Shown here: in pieces, positions 43,102 through 51,163 of the stretch
How positions within the stretch are numbered: the stretch's first letter is position 1
Layout of the letters: the number at the start of each line of letters is the position of its first letter
Assembly: GCA_938045615.1 (NCBI GenBank)
Contig: CALIBC010000178.1
Span: 248,001 to 312,000 of the forward strand
DNA length: 64,000 nt
Source of the DNA: an uncultured Clostridia bacterium
GTDB lineage: Bacteria; Bacillota; Clostridia; Peptostreptococcales; Anaerovoracaceae
Direction: 5' to 3'
Made by a program: the position numbers and the translations under genes
The notes under the pieces: model-generated
The model's input: the letters and a program-made list of their open reading frames with translations, nothing else
Told to the model about the DNA's origin: nothing
The model's database searches: none

Positions 43102-44769
43102 TCACTCTTCGATTTTGTCGCAAAGCGGAGAAACATCGACTCCGGAAACGCGGCCAAGTGTAGTTTTCAGAAGTTTTTTTATCGCTGCGACCCCTCCGGG
43201 AATGTTGGATTCTATATTCAGCGGGAGGATCGGGTCGTGCAGGGAACGCCGGATCAAAAACCATCCGGAAACATCGCCGCAAAAGGAAATCCTCACTCCC
43301 TCGTAATTCGGATGTACAACGGAGCATTTTACGATCGGCGCATTATGTTTGCCGAGTGCGGTTGAAGTACCGTCAAGGGAACTGACAGCACTGAGAGCTT
43401 CCTGTGCGCATGCGGCAAAATCCGAAGAATTGATCGGCAGGCGAATTTCAGAGGATTCTGCCGGCTCGGAGAGCTTGTTGAGGACGGAGGAAATACCTTT
43501 GCCCTGCCGAAATAGTAGCGCGGCGCGAATAACGATCAGGGTTGCAAGAAAAGCGCCGTCATCCAGGAAAAAGTTGTCTTTGTAGGCAGCATGCCCGCTG
43601 GTTTCAATGGCCAGGTAACTTGGAACGCCTTCTTTGTTAAGTTCAATAGCCTTGTTTATGACGTTTTTGTAGCCGCGTTTGAAGCGCAGGTGCTTGAGCT
43701 TGAGAACATCTTCAAGATACTCGCTGAGCATGTCGCTTGTGACGCTGTCTGTCACAACGGTGGAGCCGGGATGCTTGTCGGCTATCAAAGCCGCCGCCAT
43801 GGCAACGATCGCATTTCCGGATATGGCTTTTCCGTTTTCATCAACTGCGGAAGAACGATCCACGTCAGTGTCGAAAATAAGACCCAAATCACATTCTCCC
43901 GACAAAACACCCTCGCATACGGATGCCATCGCTTCACGGTTTTCGGGGTTGGGGGGATGATTTGGGAAGCTTCCGTCCGGATTCAGATAGCGGCTCGATG
44001 AAATGTCGGCGCCCAACGGCTTCAAGACTTCTGTCGCATAGAATCCTCCTGCGCCGTTTCCCGCATCGACACAGATTTTCATGCCGCTCAGAGGTTTCTC
44101 GTCGGGTTTATGGATTCCTTTACCTTCACCGCCGTTTTCGCCTCTATGCTCATCGCTGTTTGCTTTAGGGAAAAGCGGGCTTTCCGGAGTTGCAGCGGCT
44201 ATCGCCTCTATGATCTTTTTTCTAAGGCTTGTGGAATATGTTTGCATCAAAGCGGTGGAAACCCTGGCTCCCTTGTTGGGGTTCATAGGCTCGGTTGAAA
44301 GCCTCGACAGGATTTGCGTGCTTTCCGCAAAAGTTAGAATGTCGGTTATATCCCCTTTGTCAAGACCGCCGCTTTCGGTAAAGAACTTAAAGCCGTTTCT
44401 GTTCCACGGCAGATGGCTCGCGGTGATCATAACGGCGCCGTCCGCACGGTACTGGGGAAAGACTGTGCTCATGAACATCGCGGGAGTTGAAGCAAGTCCG
44501 CAGTCCAGAACATGAACCCCGTACGAGATAAGAGCTTGTGCAAAAACATCGAGCAGTTCCTCTCCTGAAAGTCTGGAATCACGACCGATCGCGATCTTTA
44601 ACTCCGACGGCGCTTTGCCAGTAGAAAGTGTCAAACTGTACAGGAACCCCTTGGCTATGCGGGATGTCGTATCGGGCGTTATAGTAACACTCTCGCCTTT
44701 TACGCCCGGCAAAGCTACCCCCCTTATATCGCTGCCGTTTTGCAGCACTGCTAAATCATAATTCACCAT
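43102..44769 (-). CDS. Phosphomannomutase/phosphoglucomutase
   Basis: 555 residues of the alpha-D-phosphohexomutase superfamily. The phosphoserine loop is MITASHLPWNRNGFKF, the metal loop is IFDTDVDRS, and ETSGHAAYKDN is the sugar-binding loop. A 40-residue polar stretch (about 185-225) interrupts the first domains. It interconverts hexose 1- and 6-phosphates for wall or exopolysaccharide precursors. I place the start at ATG 44769, seven bases after GGAG; an upstream ATG in the frame would include duplicated leader sequence. Confidence 0.9.
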   Translation of the reverse strand: MVNYDLAVLQNGSDIRGVALPGVKGESVTITPDTTSRIAKGFLYSLTLSTGKAPSELKIAIGRDSRLSGEELLDVFAQALISYGVHVLDCGLASTPAMFMSTVFPQYRADGAVMITASHLPWNRNGFKFFTESGGLDKGDITDILTFAESTQILSRLSTEPMNPNKGARVSTALMQTYSTSLRKKIIEAIAAATPESPLFPKANSDEHRGENGGEGKGIHKPDEKPLSGMKICVDAGNGAGGFYATEVLKPLGADISSSRYLNPDGSFPNHPPNPENREAMASVCEGVLSGECDLGLIFDTDVDRSSAVDENGKAISGNAIVAMAAALIADKHPGSTVVTDSVTSDMLSEYLEDVLKLKHLRFKRGYKNVINKAIELNKEGVPSYLAIETSGHAAYKDNFFLDDGAFLATLIVIRAALLFRQGKGISSVLNKLSEPAESSEIRLPINSSDFAACAQEALSAVSSLDGTSTALGKHNAPIVKCSVVHPNYEGVRISFCGDVSGWFLIRRSLHDPILPLNIESNIPGGVAAIKKLLKTTLGRVSGVDVSPLCDKIEE

Positions 44770-44799
44770 ATGCAATCTCCAAAATATGCAATCTCCAAA
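44768..44799 (-). repeat. Perfect 16-base tandem duplication covering the ribosome site
   Basis: ATATGCAATCTCCAAA (plus-strand reading) occurs twice in a row, 44768-44783 and 44784-44799. On the minus strand each copy holds TTTGGAGATTGCATAT, giving two GGAG sites and two ATA/ATG junctions upstream of the phosphohexomutase start. The rest of the 44800-45054 gap holds nothing I can support. Confidence 0.8.
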
Positions 44800-45054
44800 A
44801 TTATAGCTTGCCATATTCGTCTACCGAAATCATGGCTTGCCATATAGACCCTCGACCTGAATTTTCATACATCAATTATATTGAATGGGCAAAGAAAATT
44901 CAAGAAAACTTTGCGGCAAGGCGTGGCAAACACACGGCTCGTCGGATGGAGAGCGGCTTGGATCTCGCAACGTTGAAGTCATTTACATGTATAAATTTGT
45001 ATGTTATCATATTATTGCAATGCATTGCTTTGCTTTGCATGAAAAAAGGTTACG

Positions 45055-45543
45055 ATGGGTTTAGAGAAATTGACCACATTTATTTTTAAGCTGATTGAGA
45101 ATATCTACGATAACGCTTTGCTTGTCGGTGCGGGGATTTTGCTTCTGCACCTTATGTTTTGCGTGGGGATGTGGGCGACATCTAAGAAAATAGGCATCCC
45201 CAAGACGCACTCCCTCATCCCTGTTATCAGGAACTCTTATCTGTTTGGACTTTGTTGGAGCAATAAAATCTTCAAGATGCAAGCCATACTTACCATACCG
45301 GAATTTTTAAGCTTATGTATTTGCATGGTAATGTTCCTTAAGAATGGGAATATAGCGGTGGCACCTACCCTTGTTTTCTTATCGGTTATAATTTTAAACG
45401 CCATCATACACATTATTCTATACTATAAGTTTGGGAGGTATCTTGGGAGAAGAAAAGTATTCAGTTTTGCATTGGGGATCTTTACACTGGTGATTTTACC
45501 TTGGCTTGGATGCGGCAAAGGAAAATATCGTTCTGATATATAG
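45055..45543 (+). CDS. Multi-pass membrane protein (DUF5684-like)
   Basis: 162 residues with four hydrophobic helices. The segment KIGIPKTHSLIPVIRNSYLFGLCW resembles the small membrane proteins annotated as DUF5684 or signal-peptidase-associated, with a conserved P-x-x-N-x-Y motif. Function is unknown. The start lies after an AAGG motif. It stands alone between the phosphohexomutase and a pseudogene. Confidence 0.65.
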   Translation: MGLEKLTTFIFKLIENIYDNALLVGAGILLLHLMFCVGMWATSKKIGIPKTHSLIPVIRNSYLFGLCWSNKIFKMQAILTIPEFLSLCICMVMFLKNGNIAVAPTLVFLSVIILNAIIHIILYYKFGRYLGRRKVFSFALGIFTLVILPWLGCGKGKYRSDI

Positions 45544-45607
45544 AGCGCGCAGAAAAAAGAAAGAAGTTGTATGCTTTTTAAGCATGCTCAATATCAAAGT
45601 ATTCGTT

Positions 45608-45895
45608 TCAAATATGCGCCTGCTTTGCTCTTCGTTTAAGGTTGCTGCCTTCTATGTGAATGGAGTTATAGCTCATGCGTATTTGAAGCTCGTGGTAAAT
45701 GCCACCGGATATCTTGTGGTTTTTCTCTTCTTGTAGTTGCCTGAGAATAGGATTGTCAGAAAGCACAACGTAGAGGTCATCTGTGGAGCAGGCAAAGAAA
45801 TCACATAACTTACGCATGACCGAGGAAGAAAGTTTTACTCCTTTGGAAATTTTTGCGATAGTTCTTGAAGAAATTTGAGAACGCTCACTCCCGTA
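45608..45895 (-). pseudogene. Remnant of an XRE-HTH/Fic-domain gene
   Basis: The frame is open from a TAA at 45896-45898. It encodes the second half of a helix-turn-helix (SQISSRTIAKISKG..., RKLCDFFACSTDDL) and then the N-terminal Fic element YHELQIRMSYNSIHIEGSNL. That element ends abruptly in KRRAKQAHI and a stop, before the catalytic HPFxxGNG region. Both ends of the gene are missing. Fic proteins are AMPylating enzymes, often toxins; this copy cannot be active. Confidence 0.7.
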
Positions 45896-45987
45896 TTATT
45901 CTGCTACTATGTAATAAAGCGTTCAATCTATGTATTCTCGAAGCATTGATTTTTGACTGTAAAATAAATTGTACGAGGTGAATTGGC

Positions 45988-46461
45988 ATGAAAAAGAGAT
46001 ATATATTGTATCTTGTGGCGATTATCGTTTTGAGTGATATTATCTTGGCACTGTATGTTACTGAACGCATACAAAGGCGGATGAATATTTCAACATCCTC
46101 CAATAAATATTCAGGTACATACCTCAATGGTGCACAGACGAACAGTGACACCTATACGTTGGCGGTTTACTTTGGTAAATCCGAGAAAAACAAGACAGAA
46201 AACGACGAAGAGGAAATCCCGGATAGATTCTTGTTATACGATAAGCATACGCACGTATATTCAGGCAGAACCAACTTTTTGGATGGAAGGTGCTTGCTGC
46301 TTAATGAAAAAGGGAAAAAAGTCGCCGAAATAAATGAGAAGAAGGAGATTGTGCTGTTTTTGGACTCGAAATTCGGCGTGTTTTATAAAATTTTGGATAC
46401 TCCGGGTGTAAATAAAAATTTAGTGCCGGAGAAAATCTTAAAAAAATACAAGTTCAGGTAA
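45988..46461 (+). CDS. Membrane-anchored exported protein, unrecognised
   Basis: 157 residues. An N-terminal signal-anchor (YILYLVAIIVLSDIILALYV) precedes a polar extracytoplasmic domain (YSGTYLNGAQTNSDTYTLAVYFG..., DGRCLLLNEKGKKVAEINEKKEIV). The start lies eight bases after GAGGTGA. No family is recognised. A terminator follows at 46564. Confidence 0.65.
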   Translation: MKKRYILYLVAIIVLSDIILALYVTERIQRRMNISTSSNKYSGTYLNGAQTNSDTYTLAVYFGKSEKNKTENDEEEIPDRFLLYDKHTHVYSGRTNFLDGRCLLLNEKGKKVAEINEKKEIVLFLDSKFGVFYKILDTPGVNKNLVPEKILKKYKFR

Positions 46462-46563
46462 CCTAAATGGATGATAATGTATAATTTTGAGAAAAATGCA
46501 GTGGATATTCATATCGACCGGTAGACCGGTAGTAAATACAAGGGTTTTGCCAAAGAAACGTAT

Positions 46564-46612
46564 AAAATCCTCGGGAACCATTGATGCCGCATGGCTCCCG
46601 GGGATTTTAAGT
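46564..46612 (+). terminator. Terminator hairpin before the sortase locus
   Basis: AAAATCC-T-CGGGA-A-CCAT (46564-46581) pairs with ATGG-C-TCCCG-G-GGATTTT (46591-46608), followed by T-containing sequence. The remaining bases of 46462-46797 hold only the promoter below. Confidence 0.65.
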
Positions 46613-46751
46613 TCAGTTATACTTGTTGCAAACACATTGTTGCGGCCACACTATGGCAAAGGTGCATTTTCTCAAATGTGAGATGCGCATTGATAAGTAA
46701 GATGGCTTTATGGATAAGTCAAAAAAGTAACTGGTAACAGTAATTTTATGT

Positions 46752-46759
46752 GATATAAT
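46752..46759 (+). promoter_or_regulatory. Extended -10 promoter of the sortase operon
   Basis: TGATATAAT gives a perfect TATAAT (46754-46759) with the TG extension just before it; no clear -35 box is seen. It lies 39 bases before the sortase start. Confidence 0.5.
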
Positions 46760-46797
46760 GTGTTCGATGACAGAAAATATATATAAAAGGTAGAAGA

Positions 46798-47535
46798 ATG
46801 GAGAAAAGAAGATCAAAAGGTTTGCTCTATCGTACTGCCATACTGCTTCTGCTTGCAATTATGGCTTTTTGTGGCTACAAGATCGTAAGGATCTTATATG
46901 ACTATCACGTTGGGAGTAGGGTATACAGCGATGTTGCAAAAGATGCGAATGTCAAGGTCGATAAAAAGCAAACGAGAATAGACTGGAAGAAACTCAAGGC
47001 GAAGAACGATGATGTGGTTGCGTGGCTTTATTCTGCGGGGAGTGTGATAAATTATCCGGTGGTGCAGGGTCGCGACAATAAGTATTATCTTCACCGCCTG
47101 ATCAACGGGGAGTACAATTTCAAGGGCACGCTATTTGTGGATTACAGGGTGGAAAAACCTTTTAAGAACTTCAACACCATAATATACGGTCACAGAATGA
47201 AAGACGGCTCCATGTTCAAACCGCTTGTAAGATACGACGATGCGGGATATTACAAAAAACATAAGCTCATGCGTTTGGCGACGCCGGACAGGAATTATGA
47301 CTTGATCATATTCGCAATGGCAAGGATTGGAATCGACAGCAAACTGTACAAGCTCGATTTTCATGATGATGCGGAAAGACAGGAATTTATTGACGGGATA
47401 CGGAAAGTTTCTGCCATAGATACGGGGGTATCCGTCACCAAGAAAGATAAGATCGTGATGATGAGTACCTGCACCGAGGAATTGGATGATAAAAGAATCG
47501 TCGTGTTTGGGAAGCTGAAAAAGATTTTAGATTGA
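46798..47535 (+). CDS. srtB: Class B sortase
   Basis: 245 residues. A signal-anchor near residues 10-35 is followed by the sortase barrel. The catalytic triad is visible: His132 in IYGHRMKDGSMF, Cys225 in MSTCTEELDD and Arg233 in KRIVVFGKL. The layout and the extra N-terminal helices fit class B, which attaches NPQTN-type proteins or polymerises some pili. It opens a five-gene cluster with an orphan LytTR regulator and three exported proteins, its likely substrates or partners. No canonical LPXTG or NPQTN motif is found in the window. Confidence 0.93.
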   Translation: MEKRRSKGLLYRTAILLLLAIMAFCGYKIVRILYDYHVGSRVYSDVAKDANVKVDKKQTRIDWKKLKAKNDDVVAWLYSAGSVINYPVVQGRDNKYYLHRLINGEYNFKGTLFVDYRVEKPFKNFNTIIYGHRMKDGSMFKPLVRYDDAGYYKKHKLMRLATPDRNYDLIIFAMARIGIDSKLYKLDFHDDAERQEFIDGIRKVSAIDTGVSVTKKDKIVMMSTCTEELDDKRIVVFGKLKKILD

Positions 47536-47600
47536 ATTGGATTGAATGATGGTTGTGTTTAGGAGATTGAGAAAAAATTTGAGTTAAAAAGAGGGAATTT

Positions 47601-48323
47601 ATGCATATTGTGTTTTGTGATGATCAGGCAGAAGTAATTGCAAAATATCAAAAGATAGCTGAAGACATCTGCTCGAGACATAATATCGATGCCACGTTTG
47701 GCAGCTATAAAAGCGGCGAAAGTTTACTTTTTTCCATGGATGAGGTGATTGGCGGAGCCGATATTGTTTTTCTCGATGTCAGAATGCCGGGGCGCAACGG
47801 CATAGAGGTTGCAAGTGTGCTTCGGGAAAATGGCTATGAGGGTGAGATTATTTTTCTGACCCTGTTTAAGGATGCTGTCTATTACGCATTTGATGTTAGG
47901 GCGAACAATTACCTGCTAAAAGAAACCGCTACCGTCAAGAGGATTGAAAAGGTTTTTTTGAATGCGGTGGAAATAGTGAGGGAAAAGAGCGACGAGTTCA
48001 TACTTCTGACGGGCATAGGGGAACATCGCAATGTTCGAATCAATGAAATCAGATATTTTGAGGTTAACCGGAAAATCGTGACGGTATATTACGAACATAG
48101 GAATTTCGAGTTTATATCGACTATAGGGAAGTTGGAAAATGTCCTGTTCAACAAGGGTTTCATTAGGATATCAAGGTCGCATCTTGTCGCCAAAAAGTAT
48201 ATAAGGTCGTTTGTGTACGGAAAGGTTATCCTTATGGATGGCAAGGAACTTCCGGTGGGAAGAAAATACTATAAAGAACTCAAAAATATCATGAAAAGCG
48301 GACAAAAAGTTGAGATGCCGTAA
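47601..48323 (+). CDS. LytTR-family response regulator
   Basis: 240 residues. The receiver domain has Asp7/Asp8 and the phosphoacceptor Asp59 (IVFLDVRMPG), and the C-terminal LytTR DNA-binding domain contains INEIRYFEVNRKIVTVYY and FIRISRSHLVAKKYI. No histidine kinase is adjacent. Position inside the sortase cluster suggests it regulates surface-protein expression. The start follows GAGGGAAT. Confidence 0.93.
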   Translation: MHIVFCDDQAEVIAKYQKIAEDICSRHNIDATFGSYKSGESLLFSMDEVIGGADIVFLDVRMPGRNGIEVASVLRENGYEGEIIFLTLFKDAVYYAFDVRANNYLLKETATVKRIEKVFLNAVEIVREKSDEFILLTGIGEHRNVRINEIRYFEVNRKIVTVYYEHRNFEFISTIGKLENVLFNKGFIRISRSHLVAKKYIRSFVYGKVILMDGKELPVGRKYYKELKNIMKSGQKVEMP

Positions 48324-48357
48324 AAAAGGGCGTAAAATAAGGCAAGGAGGTGAGGAC

Positions 48358-49188
48358 ATGCGAGAACGACAAGCAAATACGATCTGCGGGATGCGAGCAG
48401 TGTTGATTTTGCTGGTAACCATGTCCGCACTACTTTTTGGATGGAAGAATCCGACATACGCCAAAGAGAAACCACCGGGGGACAGAAGTACCTATGATGT
48501 AAGGATCAAGCAGAAAGCGACGGAAACCACGGATGGGATCAGAGAGTACAGGGATAAGGCAACGGGCAAGCTTTATTTGGAGAAAATCCCCAAGACAGGT
48601 CACGTGTGGGGAGAGTGGAAGGTGGTCAAAAGACCCACGGAGGATTCCGACGGATATAAAGAACGCCATTGCATCAGATATGGCCGGGGTGAGCATAGTG
48701 CAAAGCATTTTCAGAAAGCAGTGATAAGCAAAACGGCGGGAGAATGGAAACCGTGGGTCGTGGACAGAAAGCCCACCGGTATCGTGGAAGGATTGAAACA
48801 CAGAGATAGCACGGATAACGCCAAGCGCGTCCAGTATGATATCATTCCGAATTTGAGGCAGGCGATGATCCTCAATACCGGAGAAACCTTGCGACCGGTC
48901 GTATTGGATTCGGGCACGGGTGAAGTCCCCGATGAAAATAGAAAAGTTATAAGACATGATGCATCCGGGGAAGAGAGAGATGCGAGGGCACCGGGCAGTT
49001 ACGAAGGAGAAACTCCGGCTGGAGGAAACGCAAAAAAAGGAAGCGCTCCGTTTAGCACAGCCGATGCCGTAATTATAGGAGCAAATGGCACCGTGGCCGG
49101 GATTTGGGTGGTTCTTCTGTTTCCGATGTTCAAAGTGGCGTTTTGGATTTCCGCAAAAAAACGTGCGATAAGGAGGAAAGGTATATGA
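48358..49188 (+). CDS. Exported surface protein with C-terminal sorting-like signal
   Basis: 276 residues. The signal peptide (VLILLVTMSALLFGW, cleavage near TYA) is followed by a domain with two copies of a W-G-E-W/W-K-P-W type repeat (GHVWGEWKVVKRPTEDSDGY and GEWKPWVVDRKPTGIVEG). The C-terminus has SAPFSTAD at about residue 229, a hydrophobic segment and a basic RRKGI tail, which is the layout of a sortase signal with a non-standard x-P-x-[ST] core. AAGGAGGTG precedes the ATG at 48358, which I prefer over 48310. Start and stop overlap neighbours closely, so it is part of the sortase operon. Confidence 0.75.
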   Translation: MRERQANTICGMRAVLILLVTMSALLFGWKNPTYAKEKPPGDRSTYDVRIKQKATETTDGIREYRDKATGKLYLEKIPKTGHVWGEWKVVKRPTEDSDGYKERHCIRYGRGEHSAKHFQKAVISKTAGEWKPWVVDRKPTGIVEGLKHRDSTDNAKRVQYDIIPNLRQAMILNTGETLRPVVLDSGTGEVPDENRKVIRHDASGEERDARAPGSYEGETPAGGNAKKGSAPFSTADAVIIGANGTVAGIWVVLLFPMFKVAFWISAKKRAIRRKGI

Positions 49189-49361
49189 TTGCGCGTCACA
49201 TAGCGGGTTTGATAATCTTGGCGCTTATTACCATAGGTGGGGCAATTGCTTATCTCGTTCTGCGCATAAAGGTGAGAGATGCGGAGTCCGATCTCATGAT
49301 TGTCAAGAAGAAGGATCTGAAAGGCAGAGATTCAGACTATGATCCGAAGAGCGGAAAATGA
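49185..49361 (+). CDS. 58-residue single-pass membrane protein
   Basis: MIARHIAGLIILALITIGGAIA and the following residues form one transmembrane helix, then a charged tail (VRDAESDLMIVKKKDLKGRD). The ATG overlaps the preceding stop (ATGA) and has AAGGAGG in place, so translation is coupled. No family is recognised; as part of the sortase cluster it may be an assembly accessory. Confidence 0.65.
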   Translation: MIARHIAGLIILALITIGGAIAYLVLRIKVRDAESDLMIVKKKDLKGRDSDYDPKSGK

Positions 49362-49442
49362 AAAAAGAAATGTTCTCAGGGCATGTAAGAAAGCAGATAG
49401 TGCCTGAACAATATGGCAGGCGCATTTTGACGGAGATTTAAT

Positions 49443-50414
49443 ATGTTTATTGGAACAAAGAAAAGAATATTTGTCGCAGTGGGTATCATTGTTGCGGCTA
49501 CGGGAATATTCTGTGCGGCTTGCGGTATACTTAAACATGCGTATGTGTCGGCGCTCACGTCGAACCCTTTTGAGGAACTGGACGTGAAAGTTTCAGAGGC
49601 GCTGACTTTTGAATGCACGGAAAACGGCAAGCCCCCTAAAGAGGATTGCAAATACAGTTTTGAGCTTAGGGATGAGAATAAGTATCAAGATGGAATTGTT
49701 CCCGTATATAAGGCGGAAAATATCGGAGGGAAGATCTCTTTCGACTACGATAAGATTCTTGAAAAAATACATGATAAGGTCTTCTCCGCCACGGCTCCCT
49801 TGAAAAGGTTTGACCTTAGTTTCAGCGTCAAACAGATAAAAGGGGATGATCCGAATATATCTTACGACGAGACAGGATATACGATAAGAATAATCGGTGT
49901 CTACAATTACGATGAAGGTATTTACAATGTTACGGAGGTAAGCTACTACAAGAATAATCTACCTGTATGGGAGCAGGTCAGGAGTATCAGTTTCAACAAC
50001 TATCGCAAAGAGGAACGCAAAGCAAAAATAGTTGTGGAAGAGACGGATGCGATAAAAGGAGATACACTGGAAAGCGGCAAGGTATACACCTATACGATAA
50101 AGGTTCGCAATGACGGGAATGCGGCGGCGGAAAAAATCTACATAAGACGCTACATGCCGGAATATAGTAATTTTGAGCCGGACGGCAAGGAGGGAACTTT
50201 TGACGATCCGTATGATTGCATGGACGATAAGGAAAGTGTGAGGTGGATAATCGACTCTTTGAAAGAGGGTGAATCCCGGAGCTTGAAATTTTCGTTCGCC
50301 GTCAACGTGTGCAAACCCGGAAGCCTTAAGAAGAAGCATGAGGTGATGTGGGAGGTCGTTGGACCTAATTACGAGCCGGGAGTTTTGCGAAGAGATCCCG
50401 CAAACAAGATTTGA
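49443..50414 (+). CDS. Membrane-anchored exported protein with DUF11-like domain
   Basis: 323 residues. An N-terminal signal-anchor (FVAVGIIVAATGIFCAACGIL) is followed by a beta-rich region (residues 45-190) and then a DUF11/pilin-like beta-sandwich (VYTYTIKVRNDGNAAAEKIYIRRYMPEYS..., LKEGESRSLKFSFAV). No C-terminal anchor or LPXTG is present, so it stays in the membrane by its N-terminus. It ends the sortase cluster and could be a pilus-like or cell-wall component (inference). Confidence 0.7.
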   Translation: MFIGTKKRIFVAVGIIVAATGIFCAACGILKHAYVSALTSNPFEELDVKVSEALTFECTENGKPPKEDCKYSFELRDENKYQDGIVPVYKAENIGGKISFDYDKILEKIHDKVFSATAPLKRFDLSFSVKQIKGDDPNISYDETGYTIRIIGVYNYDEGIYNVTEVSYYKNNLPVWEQVRSISFNNYRKEERKAKIVVEETDAIKGDTLESGKVYTYTIKVRNDGNAAAEKIYIRRYMPEYSNFEPDGKEGTFDDPYDCMDDKESVRWIIDSLKEGESRSLKFSFAVNVCKPGSLKKKHEVMWEVVGPNYEPGVLRRDPANKI

Positions 50415-50595
50415 TACGCACCGGGATTTGCCGGGATTTGATATGCGTTTTGATATGCGCGCTGTGTCTGCGGTGCGTTCCTGAACATGAACCTCTCTGA
50501 AGCGGATGCGGGCGCGTAGTTTGCTTTATGGTACTTGTGGTACAGTCGATCAAGCATGTCTGCGCAGGGGTATCCAAAATCCCCGGGAATGCAAT

Positions 50596-51147
50596 CTACT
50601 TTGCGCTGCCGTCGGGGTTAAAGAGGGGGAGCTTCTCAAGGTAAAGGATGTCATCGCGTTTTATGGCATCTCCCTCGGCAAGCACTGCCATACGGCCGGC
50701 GATAGTGCAATCTATGCGTTCAAGCAGTTTTTCTATGGACCTCAACGATTCGCCCGTGCTGATAACATCGTCTACTATGAGGACTTTGCGATTTTCCAAA
50801 AGCGATATGTCCGACTGCCCCAGGCACAGTTTCTGAACGTTGCCTGTGGTGATGGAATCGACATCTGTTTCGATTATGTTCTGCATATACAGTTTTTGTG
50901 CTTTACGGCATACCACATAATCCTTGCCTCCGGATGCGCGTGCCATTTCATATGCGAGAGGGATGCCTTTGGACTCTGCCGTAACGATCACGTCGAAGTC
51001 CGGGGCTTTTTTTAGAAGCTCTGTTGCGGCGGCGCGGGTGATCTCCACATCGCCGAACATGACAAAAGCACCTATGTAAAGTTCATCATTTATGGGGCAG
51101 AGCGGCAATTTCCGCTCAAGCCCCGCAATCTTCATTTCATAAAACAT
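50596..51147 (-). CDS. Purine phosphoribosyltransferase-family protein
   Basis: 183 residues. The PRPP-binding motif VLIVDDVISTGES and a type I PRTase core are present, with similarity to adenine/xanthine phosphoribosyltransferases. It starts at ATG 51147, about 12 bases after AAGGA. Its neighbour 16 bases upstream is a purine permease, so it probably salvages imported purine bases. The precise base is not assignable from sequence. Confidence 0.85.
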   Translation of the reverse strand: MFYEMKIAGLERKLPLCPINDELYIGAFVMFGDVEITRAAATELLKKAPDFDVIVTAESKGIPLAYEMARASGGKDYVVCRKAQKLYMQNIIETDVDSITTGNVQKLCLGQSDISLLENRKVLIVDDVISTGESLRSIEKLLERIDCTIAGRMAVLAEGDAIKRDDILYLEKLPLFNPDGSAK

Positions 51148-51163
51148 TGTATCCCAAGTCCTT

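Noticed and set aside
44808..45089. Plus-strand frame upstream of the DUF5684-like gene
   Set aside because: It has no ribosome site, runs through the duplicated leader and shows no protein-like composition.
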